From Candidatus Segetimicrobium genomatis (GTDB taxonomy: Bacteria > Sysuimicrobiota > Sysuimicrobiia > Sysuimicrobiales > Kaftiobacteriaceae): a DNA stretch of 38,213 bases. Every line of letters starts with the position of its first letter. Position 1 is the first letter of the stretch. The DNA lies in assembly GCA_005882295.1 (NCBI GenBank), contig VBAI01000014.1, positions 1-38,213 of the forward strand. Reading direction: 5' to 3'. The notes under the pieces are model-generated. The model saw only the letters and a program-made list of their open reading frames with translations, was not told where the DNA came from and made no database searches. A program made the position numbers and the translations under genes. Shown here one piece after another: positions 18,197 to 30,334 of this stretch.

Positions 18197-19286
18197 AACA
18201 GCGTTGTTAAAAGCCGTGCAACTGGCGGGACGGGCAATTTCGACACGTACGACGATGCCAATTTTGGGTTATATCTTGCTGGAAACCCAAAAAGATGGTG
18301 TGAAACTTACGGCAACAGACTTGGAATTGGCGATGCAGGTTGAGGTAGTAGCGGAAGTGAAGCAAGGTGGCCAACTCACGTTGCCAGCACGGATCCTCAG
18401 TGAGATCGTCGGGAACCTGCCTCCGGCAACAGTGGAAATCAAAGCCCAGGAGGGGAGCCCGCAGGCGGAAATCAGCTGTGAAGCCAGCAACTTTGAAATC
18501 CTCGGGCTTCCGGCAGGGGATTTTCCAACACTCCCGCGTGCGGACGCGGAGGCGATCGGTGAAATTGACGCTGACGTGATGCGGATGATGGTCAATCAAA
18601 CCATCTTCGCCGTATCCGCAGATGAAACGCGGCCGTTTTTGACCGGCGTATACGTAGCGCTGGACGGAGCGGAGGCGAAGTTCGTCGCCACGGACGGTGG
18701 GCGCCTGGCGCTGCGCAAGGCGCAACTACCACAGGCCGCGCGCCAGAAAGTGGGGGTGATTGTGCCGGCCAAGGCCATGCAAGAACTGGGGCGCGCACTG
18801 GCCGGTGTGGAGGGCCGCGTACAGCTGGGGATGGCGGAAAACCAGCTGGTGTTTATCGTGCCGGGCCTGCGGGTCTACTCCCGGTTGATCAGCGGGCAGT
18901 TCCCGAATTACCAGCAGGTAATCCCCCAAGAGTTCAAGCAGCGCATTCGCGTGCAGACCGAGCGGTTGTTGCGCGCGGTGCGCCGCGCGTCCATTACGGC
19001 GCGGGACTCCGCGAACGTGGTGCGGTTGTCGGCGAAGGGCAAGAAACTTACCCTGACATCGAACACCCCCGAAGTCGGCAAGGCGCGGGAAGAGGTGGAG
19101 GTCACCGCCGAAGGGGAACCTATTGAGGCGGCGTTCAACGCGCGGTATCTGATGGACTGCCTCAACAACATCGAGGCGGACGAGTTGTTTTTCGAGCTGA
19201 CCGGACCGCTCAGCCCTGGGGCCATCCGCCCCGCCCATCACAGCGATTACGTCTACGTCCTCGCGCCCGTGAGGGTGTACGCATAA
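18177..19286 (+). CDS. dnaN: DNA polymerase III beta clamp
   Basis: 369 aa; LLKAVQLAGRAISTRTTMPILGYILLE; FNARYLMDCLNNI. Confidence 0.97.
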   Translation: MWVSCPQTALLKAVQLAGRAISTRTTMPILGYILLETQKDGVKLTATDLELAMQVEVVAEVKQGGQLTLPARILSEIVGNLPPATVEIKAQEGSPQAEISCEASNFEILGLPAGDFPTLPRADAEAIGEIDADVMRMMVNQTIFAVSADETRPFLTGVYVALDGAEAKFVATDGGRLALRKAQLPQAARQKVGVIVPAKAMQELGRALAGVEGRVQLGMAENQLVFIVPGLRVYSRLISGQFPNYQQVIPQEFKQRIRVQTERLLRAVRRASITARDSANVVRLSAKGKKLTLTSNTPEVGKAREEVEVTAEGEPIEAAFNARYLMDCLNNIEADELFFELTGPLSPGAIRPAHHSDYVYVLAPVRVYA

Positions 19287-19295
19287 AGGAAAACG

Positions 19296-19421
19296 GCGTC
19301 TACTTGGTCTACTTGGTTTTCTTAGTCTACCCGGTCTTACCGCAGACCGGGACGTGGGGCAGGCAACTCCCACCCGCAGGTAGGCCAAGAAGACCAAGTA
19401 GACTAGGGAGACCAGGTAGAC
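19296..19421. repeat. Mirrored word-array E9 (9-bp word GTCTACTTG)
   Basis: Left arm 19298-: GTCTACTTG GTCTACTTG GTTTTCTTA GTCTACCCG; right arm 19383-19421 ggccaagaagaccaagtagactagggagaccaggtagacg. Confidence 0.9.
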
Positions 19422-19423
19422 GG

Positions 19424-19642
19424 TTGGCGGTCAAGCGCGTTGCCATCGATACAGAAAGTATAGAGCTGGCCGCGTTCTTGAAGTGGGCGCAGGCGGCCGA
19501 GACCGGCGGGCAGGCGAAGATGCTCATCCAGACCGGGCGCGTGAAGGTGAATGGCCGGGTCGAGCGCCGGCGTGGGCGGACGCTCGTGCCGGGCGATCGA
19601 GTGGAGCTTGGCGCACACGCGCTGGAGATCGTCCGCGCGTAA
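19424..19642 (+). CDS. S4-domain RNA-binding protein (YaaA/RlbA type)
   Basis: AVKRVAIDTESIELAAFLKWAQAAETGGQAKMLIQTGRVKVNGRVERRRGRTLVPGD; TTG start inferred because upstream codons translate repeat E9. Confidence 0.85.
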   Translation: MAVKRVAIDTESIELAAFLKWAQAAETGGQAKMLIQTGRVKVNGRVERRRGRTLVPGDRVELGAHALEIVRA

Positions 19643-19643
19643 G

Positions 19644-20771
19644 ATGTACCTGACGCAGCTGCGCCTCGTGAACCTCCGGAACCACCGCCGCACCGAGCTG
19701 CAGTTGGCGCAGGGCGTCAACGTCTTCGTGGGGGCCAACGCCCAGGGGAAGTCGACCGTGCTGGAGGCCGTCGAACTGGCCGCCACCGGGCGGTCGCCGC
19801 GCGCCACGAGGGAGACGGAATTGATCACGTGGGGAGAAAGCTGGGCGCGAGTGCACGTGACCAGCAGGCGCGCCGAGCGTGACGAAGAGGTCGACCTGGC
19901 GTTCCGGCAGGACGCGTCGTCGCCGCGGGGGGATGGGACGTGGAGGGAGATCCGCGTCAATGGCGTGCCGGCGCGCCGGGGGGAGTTGTTTGGCCATCTG
20001 CTCTGCGTCGCCGCAGGGCCGGCCGATGCGGAGGTCTCCGCGGGGAGTCCGGCGTTCCGCCGGCGGCTGGTGGATGTGCTGCTGGCGCAGATCAGTCCTG
20101 CGTACTACTACACTGCGACGCGCTATGCGCGGGCGTTGCTGCAGCGCAACCGGGTGTTGCGCGCGAAGGCGGGGGCGGCGGCCGACCTCGACCCGTGGGA
20201 CGACCAGGTCGCCGCGCTCGGTGCCGCTGTGACGCTGCGTCGCCGGGACCTGGTCACCCGGCTGGCGGTGGCGGCGGGGCGCATCTATCGCGAACTCAGT
20301 GGAGGCCGAGAGGAACTCGCCGTGACGTACGCCGCAAACCTTTCCGGCGCCGATGAAGCGGAGCTCGTCCGAACGGCGAAGGCGGCGATGGCGGCACAGC
20401 GGCAGGCCGAGCGGGCGCGAGGGCGTACGCTGGTGGGACCGCACCGGGACGAGATTACGCTGGAAGTTGACCGGCGCCTCCTGCGGCTATACGGGTCGCG
20501 GGGGCAGCAGGTGGCGGCAGCGCTGGCGCTGCGGCTGGCGGAGCGGGAGTTGCTGCGGGAGGAGACCGGGGAAGACCCGGTGCTGCTTCTCGACGACGTA
20601 ATGATGACTCTCGACGAGCGCCGGCAGGGACAGCTGATTGCATTTGCGCGCGGGGCGCAGGTGCTGATCACGGTTACGACACTCGCCGCGCTGGCGGCGC
20701 TCCCGGCCGAGGCCGCGGTGTTTCCTGTGACCGGAGGGACCGTTGAGGCGCAGCGCGCTCACCTCGCTTAG
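19644..20771 (+). CDS. recF: DNA replication and repair protein RecF
   Basis: MYLTQLRLVNLRNHRRTELQ; VGANAQGKSTVLEAVELAATGRS; LLLDDVMMTLDERRQ. Confidence 0.95.
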   Translation: MYLTQLRLVNLRNHRRTELQLAQGVNVFVGANAQGKSTVLEAVELAATGRSPRATRETELITWGESWARVHVTSRRAERDEEVDLAFRQDASSPRGDGTWREIRVNGVPARRGELFGHLLCVAAGPADAEVSAGSPAFRRRLVDVLLAQISPAYYYTATRYARALLQRNRVLRAKAGAAADLDPWDDQVAALGAAVTLRRRDLVTRLAVAAGRIYRELSGGREELAVTYAANLSGADEAELVRTAKAAMAAQRQAERARGRTLVGPHRDEITLEVDRRLLRLYGSRGQQVAAALALRLAERELLREETGEDPVLLLDDVMMTLDERRQGQLIAFARGAQVLITVTTLAALAALPAEAAVFPVTGGTVEAQRAHLA

Positions 20772-21240
20772 CGCAATCCTGCGTTCCGCGGCAACCGCGC
20801 TTGGCGTGGAGCGGGCCGCGCATGAGGCGCTGATTGCCGAGATGTGGCCGGAGATTGCCGGCCTGGAGACGGCGGCGCACGCGCACCCGGCGCAGTTGCG
20901 CGGGACCACCCTGCTTCTGGAGGTGGACCCGGGGTTATGGGTCCAGGAGGTGTCGGCCCGGCGGGGGCAGCTCGCGGCGGCCATTAATCACCGCCTGGGA
21001 GGCCAGGTGGTCGCCGAGATCCGGATTCGACCGGCCCGCGGTGTGGCCGTGGAGGCGCCGAGAAGCGCCGAGGAGCACCGTGAGCACGAACGGCTGGAGC
21101 TGTCGGCGCAGGAGCTGGCCGCGATTGACCAGACTGTTGCGGAGATCGCGGACCCCGAGTTGCGGGAGGCTGCCCGGCGGGCGATGCGTAGCGAGATCAT
21201 CTGGAGAAAGCGCCACAAACTGCCGGCTACGGACCGCTGA
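20743..21240 (+). CDS. DUF721 (DciA-like) protein
   Basis: DUF721 fold-like MWPEIAG...HAHPAQLRGTTLLLEVDPGLWVQEVSARRGQLAAAIN; between recF and gyrB. Confidence 0.8.
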   Translation: MRRSALTSLSAILRSAATALGVERAAHEALIAEMWPEIAGLETAAHAHPAQLRGTTLLLEVDPGLWVQEVSARRGQLAAAINHRLGGQVVAEIRIRPARGVAVEAPRSAEEHREHERLELSAQELAAIDQTVAEIADPELREAARRAMRSEIIWRKRHKLPATDR

Positions 21241-21249
21241 CTTTCTGCA

Positions 21250-21525
21250 ATGTACGTCCATCTAGGCGGCGACCTGATCGCGCGCGTCACCGACATCGTG
21301 GCAGTGCTGGACGTCCGGCTGGTAGCCAGGGCCGGGATCAACCAGGAGTTCGTCGACAAGGCCGCTGCGGCGAAACACCTGCTGGGCGGGGGGCTGACGC
21401 CCGACTGCAAGGCGCTGGTGGTGACCAGGACGGACGTCATTGCGTCTCCCATCTCACCGGCGACGCTGGCCCGCCGGATGACCCACCTGCGTCAAGCGGC
21501 AATGGCGTGGGAGCGCGAAACGTAA
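21250..21525 (+). CDS. DUF370 / extracellular matrix regulator RemB-like
   Basis: MYVHLGGDLIARVTDIVAVLDVRL; position between recF and gyrB. Confidence 0.8.
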   Translation: MYVHLGGDLIARVTDIVAVLDVRLVARAGINQEFVDKAAAAKHLLGGGLTPDCKALVVTRTDVIASPISPATLARRMTHLRQAAMAWERET

Positions 21526-21547
21526 GGCTGGGCGCGGGTTTCGTGCG

Positions 21548-21577
21548 TTGACACCCCTTTGCGGCGCATGATAAACT
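21548..21577 (+). promoter_or_regulatory. Sigma-70-type promoter for gyrB
   Basis: TTGACA 21548-21553, 18-bp spacer, TAAACT 21572-21577. Confidence 0.65.
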
Positions 21578-21625
21578 AAAGTGTGCTGCTTTTTGGCACC
21601 CCTACACGCGCTCGGCCAGCACTGA

Positions 21626-23653
<2,028 letters not shown>

Positions 23654-23737
23654 ACGGGAACGCGGGATCGCGGGAACGCGGTGTAGCGACGTATTCGGGA
23701 TTGAACTGTTTCGCGTTCCCCGTTCCCCCGTTCCCGT
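23654..23737. repeat. Mirrored word-array E10 (8-bp word CGGGAACG)
   Basis: acgggaacgcgggatcgcgggaacgcgg ... tttcgcgttccccgttcccccgttcccgt, starting right after the gyrB stop. Confidence 0.9.
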
Positions 23738-23755
23738 CTTCTTGAGGTGATGTAG

Positions 23756-26203
23756 ATGGCATTGGCCGACGAAAGCCGCATCCTCCCCAGGCCCATCGAG
23801 GAGGAGATGCGGACCTCCTACCTCGACTACGCGATGTCCGTCATCGTCAGCCGGGCGCTGCCGGACGCGCGCGACGGGCTGAAACCCGTGCAGCGCCGCA
23901 TCCTGTTCGGGATGCTGGAGGCAGGGTTGCGGCCCGACCGCCCGTACCGGAAATCCGCGGCGGTGGTTGGCGACGTGATGAAAAAATACCATCCCCATGG
24001 CGATGTCCCGATCTATGAGTCGCTGGTGCGGATGGCCCAGCCCTGGTCGGTCCGCTACCCGCTGGTCGACGGGCAGGGGAACTTTGGCTCGATCGACGGC
24101 GACCCGCCGGCGGCGATGCGATATTCGGAGTGCCGCCTCACGCCGCTGGCGATGGAACTTCTGGCCGACATCGACCGGGACACCGTCGACTTTATCCCCA
24201 ACTATGACGAGTACGAGAAAGAACCGGTGGTGCTGCCCGCCAAGGTGCCGCACCTGCTGATGAACGGCGCCTCCGGCATCGCCGTCGGCATGGCCAGCAA
24301 CATCCCTCCCCACAACCTGGGCGAGCTGGTGGACGGCCTGGTGACGATGATCGACGATGCGGACACCAGCGACGAGGCGCTGATGAAGATCATCAAGGGC
24401 CCCGATTTCCCCACGGGCGGGATCATTCTCGGCCGCGACGGGATCAAGGCCGCGTACACCACCGGGCGGGGCAGCATCACGCTGCGGGCCAAGGCTGAGA
24501 TGGAGGAACTGAAAGGGGGGCGCACGGCCGTCATCGTCACCGAGATTCCCTACATGGTGAACAAGGCCGCGCTGATTGCGCGCATCGCCGAGCTGGTGCG
24601 CAACAAGAAGCTGGCCGGGATCTCGGATCTGCGCGATGAATCCGACCGCAGCGGGATGCGGATCGTGATGGAACTGCGCCGCGACGCCAACCCCCAAATC
24701 GTGCGGAACCAGTTGTACAAGCACACGCAAATGCAGACCACCTTCGGTGCCAACATGCTGGCCCTGGTGGCGGGCGTGCCGCGCACGCTGAAGCTGCGCG
24801 AGATGCTGAACCACTATCTCCAGCACCGCCGCACGGTGGTGATTCGCCGCACCAAGTTCGAGTTGAGCCGCGCCGAGGAACGGGCGCACATCCTCGAAGG
24901 TCTCAAGATTGCGCTGAAACACCTGGACGCCGTAATCGAGCTGATTAAGAAGTCCAAGGATGTGCCGGCTGCGCGCGAGGGGCTCCGGAAGCGGTTCAAG
25001 CTCAGCGAGCGGCAGGCGGACGCGATTCTGGACATGCGGTTGCAGCGCCTCACCGCGCTGGAGCGTGAGAAGATCGATGAAGAGTACAAAGTGCTGGTGA
25101 AGGACATCGCCCGGTATAAGGAGATGCTGCGCGACGCCACGTCGGCCCGGCCAAAGCTGATCATGGCAGCGGTGCGCGCCGAGCTGCTGGAGATGAAGGA
25201 GAAGTACGGCGACTCGCGGCGCACCCGGATCACCAGCCGGGAGGCCGAGGAATTTGAGGCTGAGGACCTGATCCCCGACGTGGACGTGGTGATCAGCCTC
25301 ACCCACAATAACTACATCAAACGGCAGCCCCTGGAAACATACCGCCTGCAGCGGCGCGGGACACGCGGCGTGATCGGGGTAGCCACCAAGGAAGAGGACT
25401 TCGTGGAGCAGGTGCTGACCACCACCAACCACGCCTTCCTGCTGTTCTTCTCCGACCGCGGGAAGGTGTACCGGATGAAGGCGCACGAGGTGCCGGAGGC
25501 AGGCCGCACCGCCCGCGGCACGTCGATGGTGAACCTGCTGGCGCTGGCACAGGGCGAGCGCCTCAACGCCATGATTGCCCTGCGCTCATTCGAGGACACG
25601 GGCAGCGTCTTCATGGTCACGCAGCGGGGCATCGTCAAGCGCACCGGCCTGATGGAGTTCATCAACGCCAAGCGGGCCGGCATCTTCGCCATCACGCTGG
25701 ACCGCGCGGACAGTCTCGTCGGCGTCAAGTTGATCGCCAAGGACGCGCAGATCGTGCTGGCCACGCAACAGGGCAAGGCTATCCGCTTCAAAGCCGGGCA
25801 GGTCCGCGAGATGGGCCGCGGGGCCAGGGGCGTGCGGGGCATCCGGCTCCGGTCCGGGGACGCGGTCGTGGGCGTGGCCGATGCGAAGGAAGGACGCGCC
25901 CTGCTGACGGTGACGGAGCTGGGCCTGGGCAAGCGCACCCCGATGGGGCAATATCCCACCAAGAGCCGCGGCGGCATGGGCGTGATCAATGTGAAGATCA
26001 CCAAGAAGGCGGGAGCGGTGGTCAGCGTCCGCGCGGTGGACGACGACGACGAGATCCTGCTCGGGACGACCGGTGGGGTCTTCAACCGTATTCCGGTGGC
26101 GCAGATTTCGGTGATGAGCCGCCACGCGCAGGGCGTGCGTGTCCTGAAGCTGGGTGAGGGGGAGAAGCTGGCCGCGGTGGCCCGCATCTCGGCGAAGGAG
26201 TAG
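23756..26203 (+). CDS. gyrA: DNA gyrase subunit A
   Basis: [44 protein letters not shown] (GyrA-box region). Confidence 0.97.
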   Translation: MALADESRILPRPIEEEMRTSYLDYAMSVIVSRALPDARDGLKPVQRRILFGMLEAGLRPDRPYRKSAAVVGDVMKKYHPHGDVPIYESLVRMAQPWSVRYPLVDGQGNFGSIDGDPPAAMRYSECRLTPLAMELLADIDRDTVDFIPNYDEYEKEPVVLPAKVPHLLMNGASGIAVGMASNIPPHNLGELVDGLVTMIDDADTSDEALMKIIKGPDFPTGGIILGRDGIKAAYTTGRGSITLRAKAEMEELKGGRTAVIVTEIPYMVNKAALIARIAELVRNKKLAGISDLRDESDRSGMRIVMELRRDANPQIVRNQLYKHTQMQTTFGANMLALVAGVPRTLKLREMLNHYLQHRRTVVIRRTKFELSRAEERAHILEGLKIALKHLDAVIELIKKSKDVPAAREGLRKRFKLSERQADAILDMRLQRLTALEREKIDEEYKVLVKDIARYKEMLRDATSARPKLIMAAVRAELLEMKEKYGDSRRTRITSREAEEFEAEDLIPDVDVVISLTHNNYIKRQPLETYRLQRRGTRGVIGVATKEEDFVEQVLTTTNHAFLLFFSDRGKVYRMKAHEVPEAGRTARGTSMVNLLALAQGERLNAMIALRSFEDTGSVFMVTQRGIVKRTGLMEFINAKRAGIFAITLDRADSLVGVKLIAKDAQIVLATQQGKAIRFKAGQVREMGRGARGVRGIRLRSGDAVVGVADAKEGRALLTVTELGLGKRTPMGQYPTKSRGGMGVINVKITKKAGAVVSVRAVDDDDEILLGTTGGVFNRIPVAQISVMSRHAQGVRVLKLGEGEKLAAVARISAKE

Positions 26204-26206
26204 CCG

Positions 26207-26890
26207 GTGGATCCCGCCGTCCGTCCCTGGCGGCACGTGCTCGCTGCCCTAGGCGTGATCGGCATCAGCGTGGCCTTGCACGAAGCGGCGCACGCCGTCA
26301 CGGCTGCGCGCGCCGGTGCGAAGGTGAAGGAGGTCGGCATCGGCTTCGGCCCTCCCCTGTTCCGCCTGCGGGTACGCGGCCTGCCGCTGGTGGTGCGGAT
26401 GTTGCCGGTGGGGGGCTACGCTGCTGTGGATCAGGACCAGCTCCCGCCGCCCCGCAGGATCCCGATGCTGCTGGCCGGGCCGCTGGCCAACATTACCGTC
26501 GGATTGCCGCTGATGGTGGCCTTCCGCCGCTATCCCGTACAGATGCCGTCTGACGGCAAGCGGGTGGGGATGGCCGGGTTCGCCGGAACTCTGGCGGCAT
26601 TGATCCGGGCCGCGGCGCAGGGCCCTGGCTCCATCGCGCGGCTGGCCGGCTCCCTCAACGTCGGCCTGGGCCTGGCAAATCTGCTCCCGGTCTACCCGCT
26701 GGACGGCGGCCACGTGGTGATGAGCATGATGGAAATGCGCGGCGTCCCGCAGGAAACCCGCCACAGATTCGCCCGCCTGACGTCGGTTGCGTTCCTGCTG
26801 CTGGCGCGGGCGGCCATGCTCGGCGACCTACGCCGGCTTTCAGCCGGCGTGGAAACAGGGAAGCGCGGAAACGCGGAAGCGCGGAACTAA
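26207..26890 (+). CDS. Site-2 protease family (M50) membrane metalloprotease
   Basis: ALHEAAHAVTA zinc motif; NLLPVYPLDGGHV; GTG start. Confidence 0.88.
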   Translation: MDPAVRPWRHVLAALGVIGISVALHEAAHAVTAARAGAKVKEVGIGFGPPLFRLRVRGLPLVVRMLPVGGYAAVDQDQLPPPRRIPMLLAGPLANITVGLPLMVAFRRYPVQMPSDGKRVGMAGFAGTLAALIRAAAQGPGSIARLAGSLNVGLGLANLLPVYPLDGGHVVMSMMEMRGVPQETRHRFARLTSVAFLLLARAAMLGDLRRLSAGVETGKRGNAEARN

Positions 26891-26932
26891 GAATGCAGTG
26901 GTTCCCGCGTTCCCCCGTTCCCGCGTTCCCGT
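26851..26932. repeat. Mirrored word-array E11 (8-bp word GGAAGCGC/GGAACGCG)
   Basis: ggaaacagggaagcgcggaaacgcggaagcgcggaac ... ggttcccgcgttcccccgttcccgcgttcccgt. Confidence 0.9.
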
Positions 26933-26946
26933 CAGTTTGAGCTGTC

Positions 26947-27816
26947 GTGTCCGTCACCGTCCGCACCGCAACTCCGGACAGCGCGCAGCTCCCCCTCCGC
27001 ATCGGGGGGCGCGCGGCCGGCCCGGACGAATGGGATCAGTGGAGCGAGGAGCCTGGGCATGACCTCGTCGCGCTGATCGACGGCCGGGTGGTGGGGGGCG
27101 TGCACGTCAGCCTGGTCAGTCGCAGCGAAGCGTGGCTGGAGAATCTCCGTGTCCTTCCCGACGCGCAGGGCCGAGGCATCGCCGCGCAACTGGTGAAAGA
27201 GGCGGAAGCGGTGGCCCGGCGGTACGGAGCTGCGATGGCACGCACCGCCATCCCGGCGCACGAGTATGCGGCTCAGGCGGTGGCTGAGCGCGGGGGATAT
27301 AAACCGTCGCTGCGGTGCGTGGTGGTCGAAGCGCCCCTACCCTCCGGCCCCACGCACATCCCGTATGACGCACCGGTCGACGCGCTCGGGCCTGATCGCG
27401 CACCCGAGCTGTTGCGGTTTTTGGAATCGACGTCGGCGCTGGCAGCCTGGCGCCGCCTGGTGCCGCTGGGATGGCGGTTCCGCCGGATCGTCCCGGACCT
27501 GGTGCGGGGGCTGCTGATGGATCGTCGCGCGCTGGCGGCGTTGCATCCGGGCGCACAGGTCCCCGCCGTGCAGGCGGCCGCGGTGTTCGCGGTGCGCCAG
27601 GACGCCGCCGTGGTGTCCGTGATCGACGGGACTCCGCCTGGCATGCAGGCCGTGTTCGGCGCTGTGGTGGAAGCCGCACGGGCGCGTGAAGCCACGCGGA
27701 CCGCTCTGCTGGCCCCGGACCTGCGGTCGCTCGAGGTGCTGGGTGTACGTAGTTGGGCGCCTCACCCGTGGTGTCCGGAAGGCCTCGTGGTCGTCGAGAA
27801 GAGTCTCGCATCGTAA
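26947..27816 (+). CDS. GNAT family N-acetyltransferase with C-terminal extension
   Basis: AWLENLRVLPDAQGRGIAAQLVKEAEAVARRYGA. Confidence 0.85.
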   Translation: MSVTVRTATPDSAQLPLRIGGRAAGPDEWDQWSEEPGHDLVALIDGRVVGGVHVSLVSRSEAWLENLRVLPDAQGRGIAAQLVKEAEAVARRYGAAMARTAIPAHEYAAQAVAERGGYKPSLRCVVVEAPLPSGPTHIPYDAPVDALGPDRAPELLRFLESTSALAAWRRLVPLGWRFRRIVPDLVRGLLMDRRALAALHPGAQVPAVQAAAVFAVRQDAAVVSVIDGTPPGMQAVFGAVVEAARAREATRTALLAPDLRSLEVLGVRSWAPHPWCPEGLVVVEKSLAS

Positions 27817-27932
27817 GTTGGGGGTTCGGCAGGGCCCCACACAGGAAGCGCCTGCTCGTCTGACGAAATCCATCGACGCTACCCTTTCGCAATCACATAC
27901 CTTGGTCTGATCTCTTGGGAGGTGGTCCAGGC

Positions 27933-29282
27933 ATGAGTAACGGTGCGACGAAGGCACCGGTCTCCCAGATCGTTGTCGGCGTGATCATCGCCGCCCTGGT
28001 CGCCGGTGTTGCCGGATACTGGGCCGGGACGCAGCGCGGCGGGGGGATGGCAAAGGCCGAAGAGCGCAAGCTGGAAATCTTCCACTGGTGGACGGCCGGT
28101 GGCGAGCGCGAGGCTGCCGATGCCATGTTCAAGGCCCTAAAGGCGAAGTACCCTGACATTCAGCTCGTGGAGAATCCGGTGGCCGGTGGTGGCGGCGTCA
28201 GCCACCGCGTCGTCCTGCAGGCGCGGTTGTCGGCCGGGATTCCGCCTGACACCTGGCAGACCCTCGGGGGCGCCGAATTGAAGTCGTACGTGGACGGTGG
28301 CTACCTGGAGCCGCTCGATAGCCTCTACACGGAGTTGAAATATACCGACGCCATCCCCAAACCGCTGGCGAACGCGGTGACCATCGGCGGCCACCCCTAC
28401 GTGGTCCCGCTGAACATGCACATTCAAAACATCTTGTACTATGACAAGAAGCTCTTCGATGAGCTGGGGCTCCGGCCACCCACAACATTCGATCAACTGC
28501 TGGCCGCCGCCAAGGCGATCAAAGCTGCGCGGCCGAAGATGTCGCCGCTGGCGCTGGGCTCCAAGGAAAAGTGGGAAGCCGCCTTCGTGCTGGATAGCCT
28601 CCTGCTGGAGGTCGGCGGCGCTGAGCACTATGTGAAGCTTTACAAGGGCGAGGTGGACGTTGCTGCCGATCCGGCCTTCAAGACGGCCTTGGAGCGGTTG
28701 AACACCCTGAGGCCCTATATCTACGCGTCCCACCCCCAGCTGACCTGGGATGAGTCCTGCGGATTGGTGGTCTCCCATGACTCCGCGATGGTCATCATGG
28801 GGACGTGGGCCATCGGCTACTTCAAGAGCCGCGGCTGGACTCCCGGCACCGACTTTGGCGCCGTGACGTTCCCGCAGCAACCGGAGCGCGTCCTGCTGTT
28901 CCACCCGGATACCTATGGTCTGGCGAAAGGCGCGCCGCATGCCAAAGCCACGATGGACTGGCTGAAGGTTGTGGCGTCGGCCGACCTGCAGGTGCCGACC
29001 GATGTGACGCAGGGCGGGTTGTTCGCACGGCTGGACATCGACCCCGGGCAGTTCCCTGACCCGATTCGCCAGGAACTACAGACCTATGTGCGCGGCAACC
29101 CCGGTAAGCTGATTCTGGATCAGCATGGCAGCATCGCGCCGTTCAGCTTCACGCAGGCCTACTGGGACGTCGCCGCGGGCTTCACCGCTAAACCTGACGT
29201 TGCCGGTACCGTGAAGGCCGTCAGTGAGCTGTTCACCACATACAAAGTGCAGGAGGGCGCGGCGTGGTATCAGTGGCCTTAA
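27933..29282 (+). CDS. ABC sugar transporter substrate-binding protein (glucose/mannose type likely)
   Basis: KLEIFHWWTAGGEREAADAMFKALKAKYPDIQL; NMHIQNILYYDKKLFDELGL; permeases downstream. Confidence 0.88.
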   Translation: MSNGATKAPVSQIVVGVIIAALVAGVAGYWAGTQRGGGMAKAEERKLEIFHWWTAGGEREAADAMFKALKAKYPDIQLVENPVAGGGGVSHRVVLQARLSAGIPPDTWQTLGGAELKSYVDGGYLEPLDSLYTELKYTDAIPKPLANAVTIGGHPYVVPLNMHIQNILYYDKKLFDELGLRPPTTFDQLLAAAKAIKAARPKMSPLALGSKEKWEAAFVLDSLLLEVGGAEHYVKLYKGEVDVAADPAFKTALERLNTLRPYIYASHPQLTWDESCGLVVSHDSAMVIMGTWAIGYFKSRGWTPGTDFGAVTFPQQPERVLLFHPDTYGLAKGAPHAKATMDWLKVVASADLQVPTDVTQGGLFARLDIDPGQFPDPIRQELQTYVRGNPGKLILDQHGSIAPFSFTQAYWDVAAGFTAKPDVAGTVKAVSELFTTYKVQEGAAWYQWP

Positions 29283-29371
29283 ATGTGACTACGGAGCCAC
29301 CTAGCCGTTCGTCCAAGTATTGCAACGTATGTAACTAGGAGCGGCTGTTCGGTCGATGCAACCAGGTTCCG

Positions 29372-29420
29372 GGCAGGGGTCCCTCACGGGCAACCATCTC
29401 GTGAGGGACCTGCCATTTTC
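29372..29420 (+). terminator. Stem-loop between SBP and permease genes (terminator or mRNA-stability hairpin)
   Basis: GGCAGGGGTCCCTCACG (29372-29388) / CGTGAGGGACCTGCC (29400-29414), then ATTTTC. Confidence 0.7.
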
Positions 29421-29431
29421 CCTCTAATGCT

Positions 29432-30334
29432 GTGAGTACCTCGAGCCACGCCGTCCGGTTCGCCCGCGTCAGGGAAGCGGCCCCGTTCGCGCTCCCCCTG
29501 CTGGTGTTCCTGCTCGTGTTGTATGGCATGCTGGCCTGGACTGTCTACACCTCGCTCTCGGACTGGCAGGGCACCGCGCCCAATTACACGTTTGCCGGCC
29601 TGAAATGGTACCGCTTCATGGTCGGCCTGGACAGATTCTGGGTCGATCTCGACAACAACCTGCGGTGGCTGGTCCTCGGGGTCGTTCCCACCACGGTCCT
29701 GGCCCTGTGCGTCGCCTACCTGCTGGAAATCGGTGCGGTCCGGGGGATCGAGGCGTACCTGCGCACGCTGGTGCTCTACCCCGCGGCGATGTCGTTTGTC
29801 GTGACGGGGACGATCTGGTCGTGGATGTACCAGGCCGATCGCGGTGTGCTCAACACCCTGCTGCGCGCGGCCGGCCTGGAGAGGCTGACAAGTGGGTACA
29901 CCACCGACCCGGCGACCGCCACCTACTGGCTGATCCTGATCTTCGTCTGGCAGTATCTGGGGCTTGCCGTGCTCATCCTGCAGGCGTCATTTCGCAGCGT
30001 TGAGTTGCAGGAGATGGTGGAGTCGGCCACGCTCGACGGCGCCTCGCGCCTGCGAATTCTCATTGCGGTCCTGATCCCGAACATTCGCGGCGGGATCCTG
30101 GTGGTGGTCTCGCTGTTGCTCATTTCCGCCCTGAAGGTCTTTGACATCGTCTATGTCGTGACGTTCGGCGGTCCGGGGTACGCCACGGATGTGCTGGCGC
30201 TGTTCCAGTTCATCGCCACGTACCAGCAGCACCTGGTGGCCCTCGGGTCCGGGCTGGCGGTGGTGATCTTCGCCCTGGCGTTCATCATCATCATTCCCTA
30301 CACCATCTACGCCCTGCAGCGGTGGTTTGAATGA
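29432..30334 (+). CDS. ABC sugar transporter permease (MalF/UgpA-like)
   Basis: TM protein with EMVESATLDGASRLRILIAVLIPNIRGGI EAA loop. Confidence 0.92.
   Translation: MSTSSHAVRFARVREAAPFALPLLVFLLVLYGMLAWTVYTSLSDWQGTAPNYTFAGLKWYRFMVGLDRFWVDLDNNLRWLVLGVVPTTVLALCVAYLLEIGAVRGIEAYLRTLVLYPAAMSFVVTGTIWSWMYQADRGVLNTLLRAAGLERLTSGYTTDPATATYWLILIFVWQYLGLAVLILQASFRSVELQEMVESATLDGASRLRILIAVLIPNIRGGILVVVSLLLISALKVFDIVYVVTFGGPGYATDVLALFQFIATYQQHLVALGSGLAVVIFALAFIIIIPYTIYALQRWFE

Noticed and set aside
19304-19423. N-terminal extension MVYLVFLVYPVLPQTG... of the S4 protein
   Set aside because: It is a translation of word-array E9; conserved S4 sequence begins after 19424
19524-20444. 306-aa ORF antisense to recF
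   Set aside because: R/P/H-rich shadow translation, no start-site context or motifs
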